Shown piece after piece: positions 9,514 through 21,913 of a DNA stretch of 64,000 nucleotides. Source of the DNA: Oscarella lobularis. Lineage: Eukaryota > Porifera > Homoscleromorpha > Homosclerophorida > Oscarellidae. The stretch lies in assembly GCF_947507565.1 (NCBI RefSeq), contig NC_089185.1, positions 186,001 to 250,000 on the forward strand. The letters are read 5' to 3'. The stretch's first letter is position 1, and the number at the start of each line of letters is the position of its first letter. Both the position numbers and the translations under genes were made by a program. A model generated the notes under the pieces. That model did no database searches. It was not told where the DNA came from and saw nothing but the letters and a program-made list of their open reading frames with translations.

Positions 9514-11753
9514 CTAGCTGGCACGCGAACCCGATTCTCGAAAGGCGTCCAAAAACGTCAGAGCGTTCTTTCGAATTTGGGAAACGATCTCGCAATCGCC
9601 GGCAATTTGAATTGCTCTTTCGACTACAGGTTTGAGTTGGCGATCGCTTTCCCATACGCCGCGAGGCCCCGCGAGAGCGACGAGCAAACTGAGAGCAATC
9701 AGGCCCTCGTTTATCATCACTGGATGAGACGAGTTGATGAGAAAGACGATGGCTGGCGTGGAGCCCTTTTCTTCGTCAACGAAACGCCGAAGCACTTGTA
9801 GATTTGTTTCATCGTCGCCGCGACCACAGATTTTGACGAGGGCTGCGATGAGACGAGACGATTCCGCTTGGACTCCGGCGTGAATCGAGCAGCCGCTCAA
9901 CTCGACAATTCGCCTTCGAACCGTCGAGTTGTTTAGGATGAGCAACGCCGCTTTTTTCTCTATATAATTCACAGTCTTAGAAAAAGCCGAGGCCGGGGAG
10001 AAATGCATGGATCTGACCAGGAGGAGAAAGGAGGAGACGAAGAATTGCCAGCGCTTTGAAATGCACTGCCAAGTAGCTTCCACCTTCTCCGTCACTCATT
10101 TCTAGTTGCGAGCAGACGAGCTCAACGAGTCCCCACGAAATGAGTTTGGGCTTTAGAGTCGCTAGAGAGACCAAGTTTAAATAATTAATTAGGCATGAAA
10201 CTTGTGACCTGGAAGCGATAGGTTTCTCAGCGCCGATAGAGCTGCAAATTGGACTCCCTTGTCGCCCGGTTTTCGCTTTGCTAAACAAATCAATTTCTGC
10301 GGAATATCCATCTCAGACAGAATGAGACAATTGTCATCTAATTCATTAGCTAATGAACGTCTGCTTATAACGCCTCATTAGTTTGAAACCTTTTCTGGAA
10401 AAGTTGCCCATAATCATTGCCGCGCATTTTTCGAGTCGAGCGTCGTCGCTTTTCAGCCAAACAATGGCACGATCCACAAGCATTCCTTTGCCACCGTCGA
10501 ACAATCGACTCATGCACTCATCTATTGTGCAAAACAATGCCCCATTCATCATTGTACATTGATCAACTGATTAATCGATAAACCTTCGGTGAGTATAAGA
10601 CTAAGCAGTTGACCCGTTCTCGACCGAACGTCTTCATCTTTGTGTTCTTCTACCACTCGTGCCAAGCCACTCACCAGCTCCATTTTCTCTCCAATTTTTC
10701 TCTTCCAATCGTCATCTTTACAAAGAAAATACCTTATATATCGAATGACATCTATTACATAAGGTGTACCTTCATCGGCTAAATCGTAGAGCTTTTCACT
10801 GGCCTTGAGTTGTAACTCTTTGCTGGCCGATTGCGCCGAAGCAAGAATATTAGTCACGAACGTTTGAAAGACGGATAATTTGTCACATTTGAGCAATGCC
10901 TCTTTCGCGTCTTCTGCAATGGACACAACATCATTATAGCCACCGTGACCTGGAATCAATATTTTAGCACTTGTTTCCGTGAGACTTCCGAGAGCATCGA
11001 GAAGTGTCAGTTGACTTGATTCGCTTTGGCAACAATTTAGAGCTTCAACTACATGAGACAGAGCGCCTGCTTCGCACAAGGCCGTGGCCATTTCGTCTGC
11101 AAGGCGACAACTAATTAGGAAAAAAATTCTATTTCAATAAACCACCATTATCGTTTGATAAATTTAAAATGGTTCCGGCAAAAATTCGCATTAGATCATC
11201 TTTCTTCTCCAAGTCAACAAACTGATGCAGAAAGTGAAAAAAGGTTTTGCACAGAGACACGTGGCCTTTTTCTCGCAAGACAGCACTTCTGCTTTCATCT
11301 AGAAAAAAAACCAAAAACACTTTCTTACTGCCGCTTGAAAAAAATTTGCTCTTGTACCACAATCAAAGCAGAGATTTGCTATTGATCTCAAACAATTTGT
11401 AAGAGTGTCAACATTACTCTCGGGATTCAAAAACGAAACGAGATGAAAAATTGCTCCAGTTTTGCACACAGGAATTCGCAAGTCCTCTAATTAATCGACG
11501 AAAGATTAAATTGAAACCTGATGGCTTTACCATTTTTAGCCAATTCTGCTAACAGTGCGGCTACTTTTGTAACAGACTTTCTCTCTTTCAATAATCTCGA
11601 GCACGTTTCCACTACGCGAAGTGGAACGAATTTTTCAGAGTCGAGTTCTCCGCCTTTGCAGGCAGCGGTCATCGAATCTAGAAGCTCGTCCACGTTTCCT
11701 TCTAGCTCTAAGAACTCGTCCTCCATAAAAACAGCACAGCGCGGAGGCTCCAC
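9514..11753 (-). CDS. RAP1GDS1: SmgGDS, armadillo-repeat guanine nucleotide exchange/chaperone protein
   Basis: RAP1GDS1 (SmgGDS) is a cytosolic protein made of armadillo repeats that binds Rho/Rap/Ras GTPases with a C-terminal polybasic tail, acting as GEF or prenylation chaperone. The window gene reads, from the 5' end, ELLDSMTAACKGGELD and LLAELAKNGKAIRF, then RIPVCKTGAIFHLVSFLNP, a repeat with TILNLSNDNGG, a long exon at 10549-11091, the block LFDGGKGMLVDRAIVWL and a terminal block with INEGLIALSLLVALAG. The order matches the remembered vertebrate protein along its whole length. Start is 11753 or the next in-frame ATG at 11726; the stop is at 9514. Introns are short. Head-to-head with CFAP69. 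Confidence 0.85.
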
Positions 11754-11795
11754 CAGAGATTACCGGATTGAGGCAGTGCGCTACTGTAATTGGCG

Positions 11796-11803
11796 TGACG
11801 TCA
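11796..11803. promoter_or_regulatory. CRE-like palindrome between RAP1GDS1 and CFAP69
   Basis: TGACGTCA in the 84-base space between the two divergent start codons. Full CRE palindromes also occur just upstream of LMBRD1 (626-633), paralog 2 of the membrane proteins (4222-4229) and transporter copy B (26965-26972). Confidence 0.5.
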
Positions 11804-11837
11804 CATCAAAACCTTAGATACGCCTGGTGACCAAAAC

Positions 11838-14800
11838 ATGGCCGTAGCGGAGGAAAAAGACTGGAACGACCGCAGCAGCCACGACCTACTAGTAAGTAGA
11901 CAACACCATTGCACCTTAGCGGAGGCAAACGCGTCTCTAGAACGTCGATCGAGTGCTTCGTCTTCTCACAAGCCGTCACTCGGTACAATTTATAAACAAA
12001 TGAAACTCCTGCCCGAATATAGCAATTTTATATAGTGCGATATGGCGGAGAGACACTACCGAGCACTCGACAAACTAATCGCTCGTAACGAAAGTGGTTT
12101 TCACGTGCGAGAGACACTCGCTCTTGGCAAACTAATTCGGGCCGCCGCCTCCGCCACCGGAACCGATCGTCTCTATGACAACTATATACAAAAGATCGTC
12201 CAAATTTGCGGGTGGGAGGAGTCCTCCGTTAATTAATAATTAATTAAATTTTAACTGTTAAAAAGGAAAACTTTTGTACGGGATAAAGCGTCTGATGAGC
12301 TTCTGTACAAGAGCGAAACAGTTGGGGTATTGATAGAAATTGGTATGTTCATTTTTTCACTGCATGGACCGCAGCCTGAGACTCGTTCTTATTCAAAGGA
12401 AATTTGCTGCTTCATTCCGTCTGTGTTTTCGTACATCAAAGTGTTGCCATAGCCATTCGAAAAATTTTCAACAATGTACCTTCGACTGGAAGTGAACAAA
12501 GAACAACGTTTGCTTTCAACGTTCAAATAATCGAAGAGAGTCGAGTGGCTGAAGCTTTGATTAGGGTACAGGGGTAAATTTTGTTATATGAAATACACGT
12601 CGTCTTTTAGTGTTTAGAAAAGACGACTGATATGAACGTCACAGGTGACATACTCAAGACTTTGAAAGTTCTTTCTGTTTCAGGTGAGAAACTCTTCTTC
12701 TTCTGCCTGCTCCCTGACTTTAGTTCATTAGTACGTAATTGTGATCAAATTCTTTCAAATAATGGAGCTAGAACTGTGTGTCTGCTATTGAAAGAGAAGA
12801 AGCACTCGGCTCTCGCTGTCGATACGTTGTGGAATTTGTTTGAATATAGTGGCAATAAGCAGGTGGTTGCATCCCAGCTCTCCTCTTTCACTTGTATCAG
12901 GTATTATACTATCAATAGACTAGAGTATTCGAATAAAGGAAACTCTCTTACTCTAGGTGTATTTGTGACTCTTTTCGCGCCTTAGTGCATGCAAGAAGTC
13001 AATCCGAAAAAGGGTCAAGGTGTTAATAAACGAGATATATTATATAACGAGAGAGGTTTCTTTGCAATTTGTATTTTTTCTATAGAAACGATGTTGCTGT
13101 GATTGCTCATTACGTGTCTTCGTTTTGCGACGAGGCCCCGTTTGTTGTCAGTTGCATGCTCTTCATCTTGTCTTTATAGAAATAATGGTGTTTCTATTAG
13201 GAAACGGGTTTTGTGGCTCTTCTGGCTTCAACTTTTACAGAAAGTAAATCAGTAAACTATTGTCACAGAAATCCTAATTGTATTCTACAGCTAAAACAAT
13301 GAATCCTATTTCTCGGAATCTCAAACTGACATCGGTACGGTGCAGTGACACAACGCGATAGCAACGCGCTCATAGTCATAATATAGTGTCACGAAGACTT
13401 TGAATTCAAGAAACTGATGATGAGCCTAATGGTGACATTTAGAGAAAACGCAGCTGCACTCCACGTAAGACAGAAACTACAAAAAAACATATCAAATATT
13501 CAAAATCTTTGTTTAGGTGATGCGCGATCATTTTGTTCTTCTCTCGCTTTTCTCCTTCGTCAAGCCCAACAATAAGGCAAGCGATCAATGGACGCCGGCT
13601 CAATTCGAAGAACTCCAATTGCTTGTAAAAAAAATCAGAATGCAAAGAACCGCAATCCCTGGATTCTCTCTTTATTTAGGCTCTCTCTTGTCTCTCTTCT
13701 CTTTGTCGTACGTGCAAAGAAACGTACGTTACTTGTCAGGGCAGCACTCGTCTTCTTCTCCTTCTCGAATGGGCCGCTTCCAAGGAAGAGCGATGGAAGT
13801 CTCAGATCAAACTGAGTCTTCACGTTTTGCTGAGCGTCGTCGCTCTTCGAGACGAGACTATAATCGGAGAGCTCAGCGATCAAGGAGCAATAGAGCAATT
13901 CGTTTGTAAGTTGATTAGACGTTTGCGTCACTTTTTCTTGATCGTTATTTGGGAAAGACATTCTTTCTCGTTCCGCCGTTTCGTCTGCTATCGATGTCGA
14001 CATTACTACAAGCCTCTTGCTCATATTGTCACACTTGTGCGATAATGATCTACATAGAAAGGCACGTCGTATCGTATATCCTTACACTCCACATCTATCT
14101 TCTCAAAACAGGAATTATTTGGAATGAACGGGGTCGAAGCTCTCGTACCCTTTGTCAAAGTGCCGTTACAATGGTTTGATTCCGGCTTGGGTCACTACCG
14201 TCTCGTTCTGGCAACCATTGATGTGTGCTGGTAAAAAATTGAACAAGTCAATTCCTTTTTCTTCTGGTGAATATTTTCTTTAGGTGCTGCGTTGTTGGAT
14301 CTTCACTGACCGAAGACGCCTTTCTAGAATACGAAGGAATCTTTCTCTTACTTGATCTACTCGAAGTAAATTTTCTCATCATTTAATTAACTTATTAATT
14401 TTTTGTGATTTCTCAAGTTTTGCTCAAACAACATGCAAAGCCTTGTCTTGGGATGCGTACTCGACTTGTGTGAAAATCCAAAAGTGCGCTTTCATAATGA
14501 ATATATAGATTCTCTTATTGACAACTCTGTCACATACATAGTCTCTTAGTCACGTATTGACTTGGCGTGGTTGTACCGGCACAACCAATGTATATCAGCT
14601 ATTACTTCGCCTATGGAAAGAAGAAGAGAAGGCTCTAGGAATGGCTCGGACTTGCGACGGTGTTCTAAGCGACGTCGCGAATCCGCTCAGAGGCCAATCT
14701 TTTCAACCGGAATTGAGCCAACAGAAAGTCGGCAGTCTCGCTATTGTTGACGTCGTTGGCAACATGAGAGCAAAAATTTGGGCTCTTTTCTCTAAAATTG

Positions 14801-15656
14801 GTTTTGGTGACGATCAAAACGCTCGCCTTTCTATAGAAGATCGTATTACTCTGGAACTTGCGAAAGAATTTATGAATTTGAAGGTAACACGCATCTAAAA
14901 GTTAGTCAGGCGTGGGTCACAATGTACTTGTAAGGTGGGTGAGATTTGGTTGGAAATTGATAGAGAATTGAACGAAGAGGGTGTCGACGTTACGCCGTTT
15001 GATAAGGAGTGCATCGAAGAAATTAAACAGTGGACGAGAAACAAGACTGAGCAGCTAATCGAAAAACAGAAAACCGTTCTGAGCCAAAGGAGCCTCGCTA
15101 TTGACGACGAAGAAAGGATCTACTACACAAAGGTGCTCAAAACATCCGTGCGTACAAATTTCACGACGTCTCTTTTTCAGATAAAGAAAAGCCACGAAAT
15201 GTCAGACAAGGCGTCGGATGATTGGATGCAATTTCTCGAAAGAACCTCTGACATGTCTGCCCTATTGGTAAGCAGAATAGTCTTCTTCTCTTAGATTTCT
15301 CTCTCATCCCGGGTCATATTAGAAAGCGAGAGAGGATCAACTCGAGGTTATTCTAGCGTCCAAATCGGGCAGAGAAACTCACCCACACAAAAAACGGTAC
15401 GATAAATAGAAGTATAGGCCATGCAGCAGAAGCAAACACGTGTCGTTGATTCAACTAGGACTCACGCAACACATCAAGTATCTCTAAAGACGACAGTACG
15501 TTTTTTGCCACTGGCACTATGTACCTTTTACTTGAATCTTAGACGTTCAGCGGACGACAGGTTTCCGTGAAAACGAGCATTGTGCCTCCATTGCCAGCAG
15601 TAGGCGAAAGGAAGGAAGAAGGAGGGACAAGAAAAAGAGAACTAGTTACGGTATGA
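11838..15656 (+). CDS. CFAP69: CFAP69, cilia- and flagella-associated armadillo-like protein
   Basis: CFAP69 is an axonemal central-apparatus protein required for sperm flagella and olfactory cilia in vertebrates. Exon 1 (11838-11891) encodes MAVAEEKDWNDRSSHDLL. A 144-base intron (11892-12035, phase 0) joins it to CDMAERHYRALDKLIARNESGFHV, which resembles the N-terminal region of the vertebrate protein. Later exons match in order: DQWTPAQFEELQLL, then YEGIFLLLDLLE, LLLRLWKEEEKALGM, GNMRAKIWALFSKIGF and VGEIWLEIDRELNEEGVDV. The tail has RVVDSTRTHATHQVSLKTT. At least a dozen short introns. The stop (15654-15656) is only 36 bases from the GPR89 stop on the other strand. Confidence 0.85.
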
Positions 15657-15692
15657 TTAAACTCAATGCAGGAATGTCTTATAATGATCTCG

Positions 15693-17144
15693 TCAGTACT
15701 GTTCATCAAAATCTTTTCCAGGAGTCTGCTTATGGGCTAGGTACAAAAATCCTATACTACTTAGGGCGCTGACGAGAAATATGACGTCGAACCAACGATG
15801 ATAAAAACTGAACTCCAAATCGCCGAGAACGAGTGTGATGATCTGTCGATATTGCTCCGGCATGTTCATTCGCATGAGAAGAACAGACGAGACGAAGTAC
15901 ATTCCCATAATTTCAGCCAACATCAGAACGATGATATTCGAAGATTTGCTACTCGATATGGCGTAGAAGAATTTCGTCAGAGTGATGAGAAGTCCTCGAA
16001 TCGACGTCAAAATGATGACGCCGACGAGAAAAAATGATATGTGCTGCGACCAAAATTTGACGTCAAATTCAAATCCCATGTAAGTGACAGTGATCTCAAT
16101 TCCGCGCGTGACCGGATCCGTTTTGCCGACGCGATCGAAAATGATATTAATCGAGCAAATGAAGATTTTATAAACGCAATAGAGCGAGAAGAAGTGCCCA
16201 ACGAAATTGAAATATTTACCCTGGAGCGTCCGAGAGTAGACCATGCGATCGCGCATCGCATGCAAGTCGACGAGCTCCAAAAACAATTGACGACTCAATT
16301 CCTCATAGGCATTGATGTCGTTCTGAAGAAGAGACGTGTCTGAGTCTTTGGAAGATGCGACTGTGCTGCTCAAGACGCTCCAAACGCGCCCAATTCCACT
16401 CGCTGTCGTCCCGTTACCGCCAGCCTTATTTGCGTGCCGAATCGACGCCAAACGCTTTTTCTTACTAAGAATCATCTCGAGCGTCTGATTCATACGTCGT
16501 TCCATGTTGTGAACGTCGGCGTCGGTTACGTGACGCATGAAGTAGGACATGTACGTGTAGGGGCAGTTGACGGCACCGAAACCGGACAAGACGGCCATGA
16601 CGGTGACGCCGATCACGCCGACACGACTAATCAATTGCTCAATAGAAAAGATGCCGTGTTGGGGACTGAGTAGGGGAAATTGATCGCCCGTCTTCCAGAA
16701 CAGATAGACGAAGATAAGCCAGATGAGAAACGATGCGATCATCGTGCCATTTCGACGTCGTCTTGACGACGACGATCCCCAAAAAGAGGCGTCGCCTCCC
16801 CATCGGATGTTGATGCTGAGAAAGGAGATGTAGAGCGGAAGAAGGACGACGAGTGTAAAGAGGGATACGTAGAGACACAATTTCCAGTGAAAATAACGCG
16901 ACGACGGATCGAGTATGCCGACGATTTCGAATATGATCAATTCGAACATGGTGCACGAAAGGCAGAAGGTAAAGGAAAACGCCAATTGGACGACGACTTG
17001 TTGCACTTCGTAGTCCTTGAAGAGTTTTCGACGGAAAAAGAGCCAGCCGAAGCCGAAAAAGACGAGTTGAGATACGACGACGAACAGCGTGTCTATTCCT
17101 AAGCTGCCCGAGCTGCCGTCGCCCATTGCCTCCGCCGCCGCCAT
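15693..17144 (-). CDS. GPR89: Golgi pH regulator, anion channel GPR89
   Basis: GPR89/GPHR is a multi-pass membrane protein acting as a voltage-dependent anion channel that acidifies the Golgi; its plant relatives are GTG proteins. One intronless frame of 483 residues (human 455). Signature stretches: LVFFGFGWLFFRRKLFKDYE, CTMFELIIFEIVGIL, SSRYFHWKL near the N-terminus, a loop with MERRMNQTLEMILSKKKRL, and GKYFNFVGHFFSLYCVYKIF after it. About nine hydrophobic helices. The extra length is a Gly/Ser-rich N-terminal extension before LGIDTLF and a Ser-rich insert (GSSSSRRRR). Start 17144; the only competing ATG is six codons further in. Divergent from the death-domain scaffold, with 70 bases between start codons. 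Confidence 0.92.
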   Translation of the reverse strand: MAAAEAMGDGSSGSLGIDTLFVVVSQLVFFGFGWLFFRRKLFKDYEVQQVVVQLAFSFTFCLSCTMFELIIFEIVGILDPSSRYFHWKLCLYVSLFTLVVLLPLYISFLSINIRWGGDASFWGSSSSRRRRNGTMIASFLIWLIFVYLFWKTGDQFPLLSPQHGIFSIEQLISRVGVIGVTVMAVLSGFGAVNCPYTYMSYFMRHVTDADVHNMERRMNQTLEMILSKKKRLASIRHANKAGGNGTTASGIGRVWSVLSSTVASSKDSDTSLLQNDINAYEELSRQLFLELVDLHAMRDRMVYSRTLQGKYFNFVGHFFSLYCVYKIFICSINIIFDRVGKTDPVTRGIEITVTYMGFEFDVKFWSQHISFFLVGVIILTSIRGLLITLTKFFYAISSSKSSNIIVLMLAEIMGMYFVSSVLLMRMNMPEQYRQIITLVLGDLEFSFYHRWFDVIFLVSALSSIGFLYLAHKQTPGKDFDEQY

Positions 17145-17214
17145 AATCCACGTATTTCTTTAGCTAACGCGCGTCGTCGTCTTTAGACCTTTCTCTCCAA
17201 TCTACTCTCCAACG

Positions 17215-19999
17215 ATGTCCGAACGTGCATCGACGTCGTCGCGTCTTTCTTCGCCCGTATCGGACGACTTTCGTCGCGAATTCGACACGCTAAAGGCGTC
17301 CATGTCGGCCAAACTCAAAGTGGCGACTCGTCAGCGCGACGAGGCTCGCACTCGCGCGTCCGATTGGCAAAAGCGTTACGAATCGACGCGCGACGATACG
17401 GCGGAGCTCGAACGACGCAACGCCGAGTGCCAACGACTCATATTCAGCTACGAACGCGAGATGCGTCGACTCCAAGACGATCGCGCCCTGCGCGCACAAT
17501 TGCGCGACAACGCCGTGCACAATCGCGAAGTCGATCGGCGAATTGTCGAATTGGAAGCGGCGAACGCGGAAGTGAACCGGATGCTGGACGAAGAAAGGCG
17601 AACGAAGGAGGAAGCGATGGCGGCGCGACGAGACGAATGCGATCAACTGCGACGCGAATGTGACGATGCGTGGGCGCGGTGCGAGACTGCTGTTCGAGAG
17701 AGAGATCAACTTATAGGCCAGTTGAAGGAGAAATCGGGAGAGACCGAAGGAAAGGCGTCGTTGCAGAATTACGCTTTGGCTTTGAGCCAGCGCGACGTTG
17801 TGCTAAAGGAGTTCAGCCAGTTGAAAATGGAAAAGGACGTTCTAATCAATCAGGTGAAAATTAAAGTGCAGGAGCTGGACGATTTAAAGCAGAAATACAA
17901 TGGTCTCAAATCAAAAGCAAATAACTTGAAGAGTCTGGTAAAAGCGAAAGCAGACAAACACTGGATTTTAATTAAGCATAGGTATCCTTCAGGTCTATAG
18001 ATTGAGAGAAGCTCATGTGCCTGAGTACGTCACTGTTCGTTTGGCTACAAACGCAGGTTATTAATCTGATTAAAAAATGCATTTTAATGATGATTTCTAC
18101 AGAGATCGGCTTCTTTCTTGAAACTCAAATATGCGTGAAGGAAATTCAACCAAATAGTCTCGCTCATCAAAAGGGAATTCTTCCTGGAGACGTTATTCTC
18201 AAAGTATAGACGCACCAATTTCTTAGGAGTAAGGAACGTCTTTTGTGTTCTAGGTCAATGACCAGCCTCTGGCAAGTCTCAGCGTTTTTGACGTCCAGAG
18301 ACTCGTTGTCACAGCCAGAGAGGGACTCTCCTTGCTAATCGAACGCAAGCCTACAGCTCGCATTGACGACATCATTATGACGCAAACAGCCGGAGACGCG
18401 CTGTCGCTTCGAACCCAAGGTGAAACAAGATCAATAAAATCAGAATCAAGAAGACAGGGTCAGAATGCATATGATTTTATATATATATACAGTAAGATCT
18501 ATGAATACACATCTAGATATGAAAGCGGCGGCGGCTATGTATGGTTCTACCGATTCTTTGGACGGGGAAGTCATCTCTTTCGTTTCTGGCGCGAGATCAC
18601 TGGGTGGACCATCTCTTACAGCTACGCGGTAGCGTGGAAATACAAAGATAAGATTTTGTAGCGAGTACAGCCTTTTCCCATAGGCGCCAACGTGAAATCG
18701 TTATTGAGCAGCCTGATCCAAAATTGCCGCCAAAGCAGCGAGAACTAGGCCTGCAATTGAAGGGAGGCAATCAGGTAGGGATATTCGTTTCCAAGGTGAA
18801 CCCTAGTGGGCCAGCACAGGGCCTTCAGAAAGGAGATCAAATATTAACTGTGAGATGACCATGTAATAATATATATACTCTTATAAATAATTCTTCTAAG
18901 GTGAATGATTTTGATACTACGGCTGTTACTTTGGAAGAAGCCTACATTCTATTTATGCAGGCCATGTTGAGTGGCCACGTGAAATTGGCTGCGACTAAAA
19001 ATGCAAAAAGTACGAATTTTTAAGTTGGGGTTGACTATTAATTTTTTCTTGTAGAATACAAGAGTTTGACTGTTCCCTATGATTCGTTTTTTGTTCGGTA
19101 TACATGTACACTGATTTTTGATCAGTCCTCGCGGTCACGTTGAATTTTTTTAGTTGCAATTTCAGTTACGATGGGAGTGCGGTGAACGAGATGAGTTTCA
19201 CCATTGGCGACCTTCTTCACATCACAGAATCAATGCCCGTTCATCATCATCCCAATTCGTGGATGGCAAGAAAGGTGGGCCCCCATCAAAATTCCGTCAT
19301 CGTGGGCGCTGTCCCAAACGAAGCAAGGTCAGCACCACAGAACACCATAGAATTAAAAAAAATGCTTTTTTAAAGGGCGCAAGATTATCTGAGAACGTCA
19401 AGGCGATCCGGTAGAGTATTGGTCACCCAGTGCGTTTATAATTGCTATTTGTTTTTCTTATATAAAGGCAGTGGTGGAAGTTTGGCTTATGAACGCCTGG
19501 AGCCGTCAAAGCTATCGACTCTAATGAATCAAGGTCAAGAGCGCGGCGCAATATCATCCAAAACCAAACGAGACCTGAGGTGAGAAAGGGATCGCTACTA
19601 CTGTACTGTACGTAGCAGTGAAGTTAAACCCCTCTCCTACCTAGTCTTGGTGATCAGCTTTCCCTTCAAGACCGCGTTTCTTCGTTCCGTGACCCCGCTC
19701 TCCTTCCCTCGCACATTGCCGACGAGCTGTGTCAACTTCTCGATCGCGACAGTCCCACTGAACGCGACTGGCGCGACCTGGCCACCATGCTCGGTCTCGC
19801 TGACGCGACGATAGCCCAGTTCGCTCAAGACCCTAAACCAACGAGCCGCGTACTCGAATCGTGGCGAAACGCAAGCGGAGAGAAAGCGTCCTTAGAGTGG
19901 CTAGTCAAATCTCTTTTTCGCATGGGTAGAATAGATGCGGCTATGCTATTGGCTCCCTATGCCGATCTCGATATGGCTACAACCACAATTAACTTATAA
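17215..19999 (+). CDS. Coiled-coil/PDZ/PDZ/SH3/death-domain scaffold (DLG5/CARMA-like, novel architecture)
   Basis: Exon 1 (17215-17937) encodes about 240 residues of Arg/Glu-rich coiled coil. A phase-0 intron (17938-17992) leads to 17993-18056 and 18103-18203, which with the exon from 18254 encode a PDZ domain ([42 protein letters not shown]). A second PDZ follows near 18690-19010 ([28 protein letters not shown]). Then comes a MAGUK-type SH3 at about 19055-19400 ([35 protein letters not shown]), a linker with [12 protein letters not shown], and a death domain ([53 protein letters not shown]). No guanylate-kinase domain is seen. Likely a cytoplasmic or junctional scaffold. The CC-PDZ-SH3 order recalls DLG5 and CARD-containing CARMA proteins, but the death fold is at the C-terminus. 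Confidence 0.75.
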
Positions 20000-20046
20000 T
20001 TTTTTCATAGAGTGTCTGAATTCTAAAATTTCGGTGATTCGAATAA

Positions 20047-21640
20047 TTAGCTGAGCGTGGCTAGACTAATGTTTCGTCCCAGACCCCCAGATGCAAGTCG
20101 AAGGCCGCCCGCGTTCGTTGCCATGGCTTGCACGACTTTGCGTCCACCCTCGATCGTCCCAATTTCCTTGTCATCATAGATAAAAATGAAGAGCGATCTT
20201 TGATTTTAAGTCCTACCTCATGAGATAGCCGCCTTAGTACGTGAAGTGCATTCGTTCCACTTCCGCCAGCCGCGACGGCTCGCGATCCATCGCAGAACCG
20301 CGCGCAGTAGAAGAATTGGGTCGCCGTCACGTCCGGCAGAAGAAGACTTTCAACTACTTTCGTGGTACCCATATCCCATATCTATAGAATCATTTTGTTT
20401 CTATTGTATTAGATACCTATGCTTATATCTACTTGAAGTGCGTCCTTGGCTTTCCACGATCCGGTGAGAATGTCATTGCCTTGGATATCAATAGCGTCGC
20501 CGCAGATATAGGGACCCGGCAGAGATGCAATAACATTGCCGTCTCTGACGTCCCACACCTTATATATATAAGGTGGAAATAGAAGCGCGGGGAAACCGGC
20601 TGTCGTTTACTCACTTTAATGCATCGGTCCCATCCACCCGTAACGAAGATGCTCTTGTGCTGCGGATGAAATCGCAGGGCGAAGATTCGCTGGCTGTGTC
20701 CGCTCTTCATGACGTCGACGCTGCGCAAGACTTTTCTGGTGGAGAGAGAACAAAGACGAGTCTTTCATTTTTCTAACCTGTCTTCATCTGCTGCTTCGAT
20801 TTCTAACTGAATCCCATTCGTAAGAGAATCATAAACAACGATCCGAGCATTCTAAGCAGATAAATTTTTCAAAAATTCCTTCTCTTGTAGTTTTTCTCTA
20901 CTTTTCCAGCGGTGGCATAGCAAGTCCCGTCTGAACAATAGTCAACGGCATTTATCTCGTTTCCCGGCTGAATAACCGACTCCACTTTCTTCGCACCAAC
21001 CGTATTCCAAATCGTCACAGATCCATCAGAACCTGAAAAAATGTTTGCTGGACAAAAAAAGTGCATATTGTTTCGTGTTCTCACTGGATGCCGCTATAAG
21101 CTGATCATCAGCTGGACAAGATCGAATGCAAGTAACAGGCAACCCATCGACTGATGTCTGCATAATAGCCTTCTGTTTTCCAGTACTAACACCATAAATC
21201 TAGAAAGAAGAAAAAAGGGGAACTCACACGGTATCTGCTGATGGTTCTGTTTTGACTAATGCATTATTCAATACCTCCCCAGACCCTTGAAAATGAATAA
21301 CGTACCCCAATCGCTCCGTTTCCATATCCCGCCGCAACGTAATCCGAATCAGGCATGAATTCCAAAGCGAATACCCCGGAACCGGTCGAATAGCAAGGAA
21401 TGTCACGCGTGAGCGTCAATTGGTCGACCGGTTGTAGACTAGGCCGCGAGCTGCGACGAGGACGACTGAAACAATAATAAGAACGAAGCCGTAAGCGTGC
21501 GTGTTTGTGTTAGAGATGAAATGAATGGGTCTCCTTTCGCAAACAGGAAATCGAGACGATTCGCTTACACGGGCTTACCTGAGTTCCGTGTAGATGTTTC
21601 GGCCCGCTTCGAGAGCCGTTGCTAAGTGTTTAACCGACAT
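20047..21640 (-). CDS. WD40-repeat protein, unnamed
   Basis: Starts MSVKHLATALEAGRNIYTEL at 21640 and ends GGLGRNISLATLS, stop 20047-20049. Between these are repeated WD40-type blocks, for example TGSGVFALEFMPDSDYVAAG, GSDGSVTIWNTVGAKKVES, RIFALRFHPQHKSIFVTGGW followed by DRCIKVWDVRDGN, and a final repeat with GGSGTNALHVLRRLSHE. About seven repeats would make one propeller filling the whole protein; no additional domain is visible. Many short introns. I cannot assign an ortholog; WD40 propellers usually mediate protein contacts. The stop is 47 bases from the death-domain scaffold stop, and the start is 273 bases from the STK40 start on the other strand. Confidence 0.75.
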
Positions 21641-21913
21641 CGGACGTCGGGTTTTTCTTCTCGATTAGATCGAAGGCGAGAGTGGAATGAACGTTGCGGT
21701 TCGTGGGGTTTCTTGATTGATTGCAGGTCTCGACGCGAAAACGAGAACCGAGTCCGAACGCGTCGACGGCGATGAACCGATAGTAAGTCGAAACGATTAT
21801 GCGATGCTTCGGCGCGTGTTTTGTCGTCGAGGCGTTGCTGTTGCCACAAAAACGACGTCCGGGCGCTCTGGTTACGAGACGATTGTATTTACAGGCTAGC
21901 GTGCGTGTGGGTG

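Noticed and set aside
11892-11919. A 28-base intron in CFAP69 (GTAAGT to TTAG)
   Set aside because: Too short for known splicing. It leaves an in-frame stop before the conserved region, whereas the 144-base intron 11892-12035 removes it.
17979-18000. A 19-22-base intron at the end of the scaffold's first exon
   Set aside because: The 55-base intron 17938-17992 gives the correct frame into the PDZ domain and normal signals.
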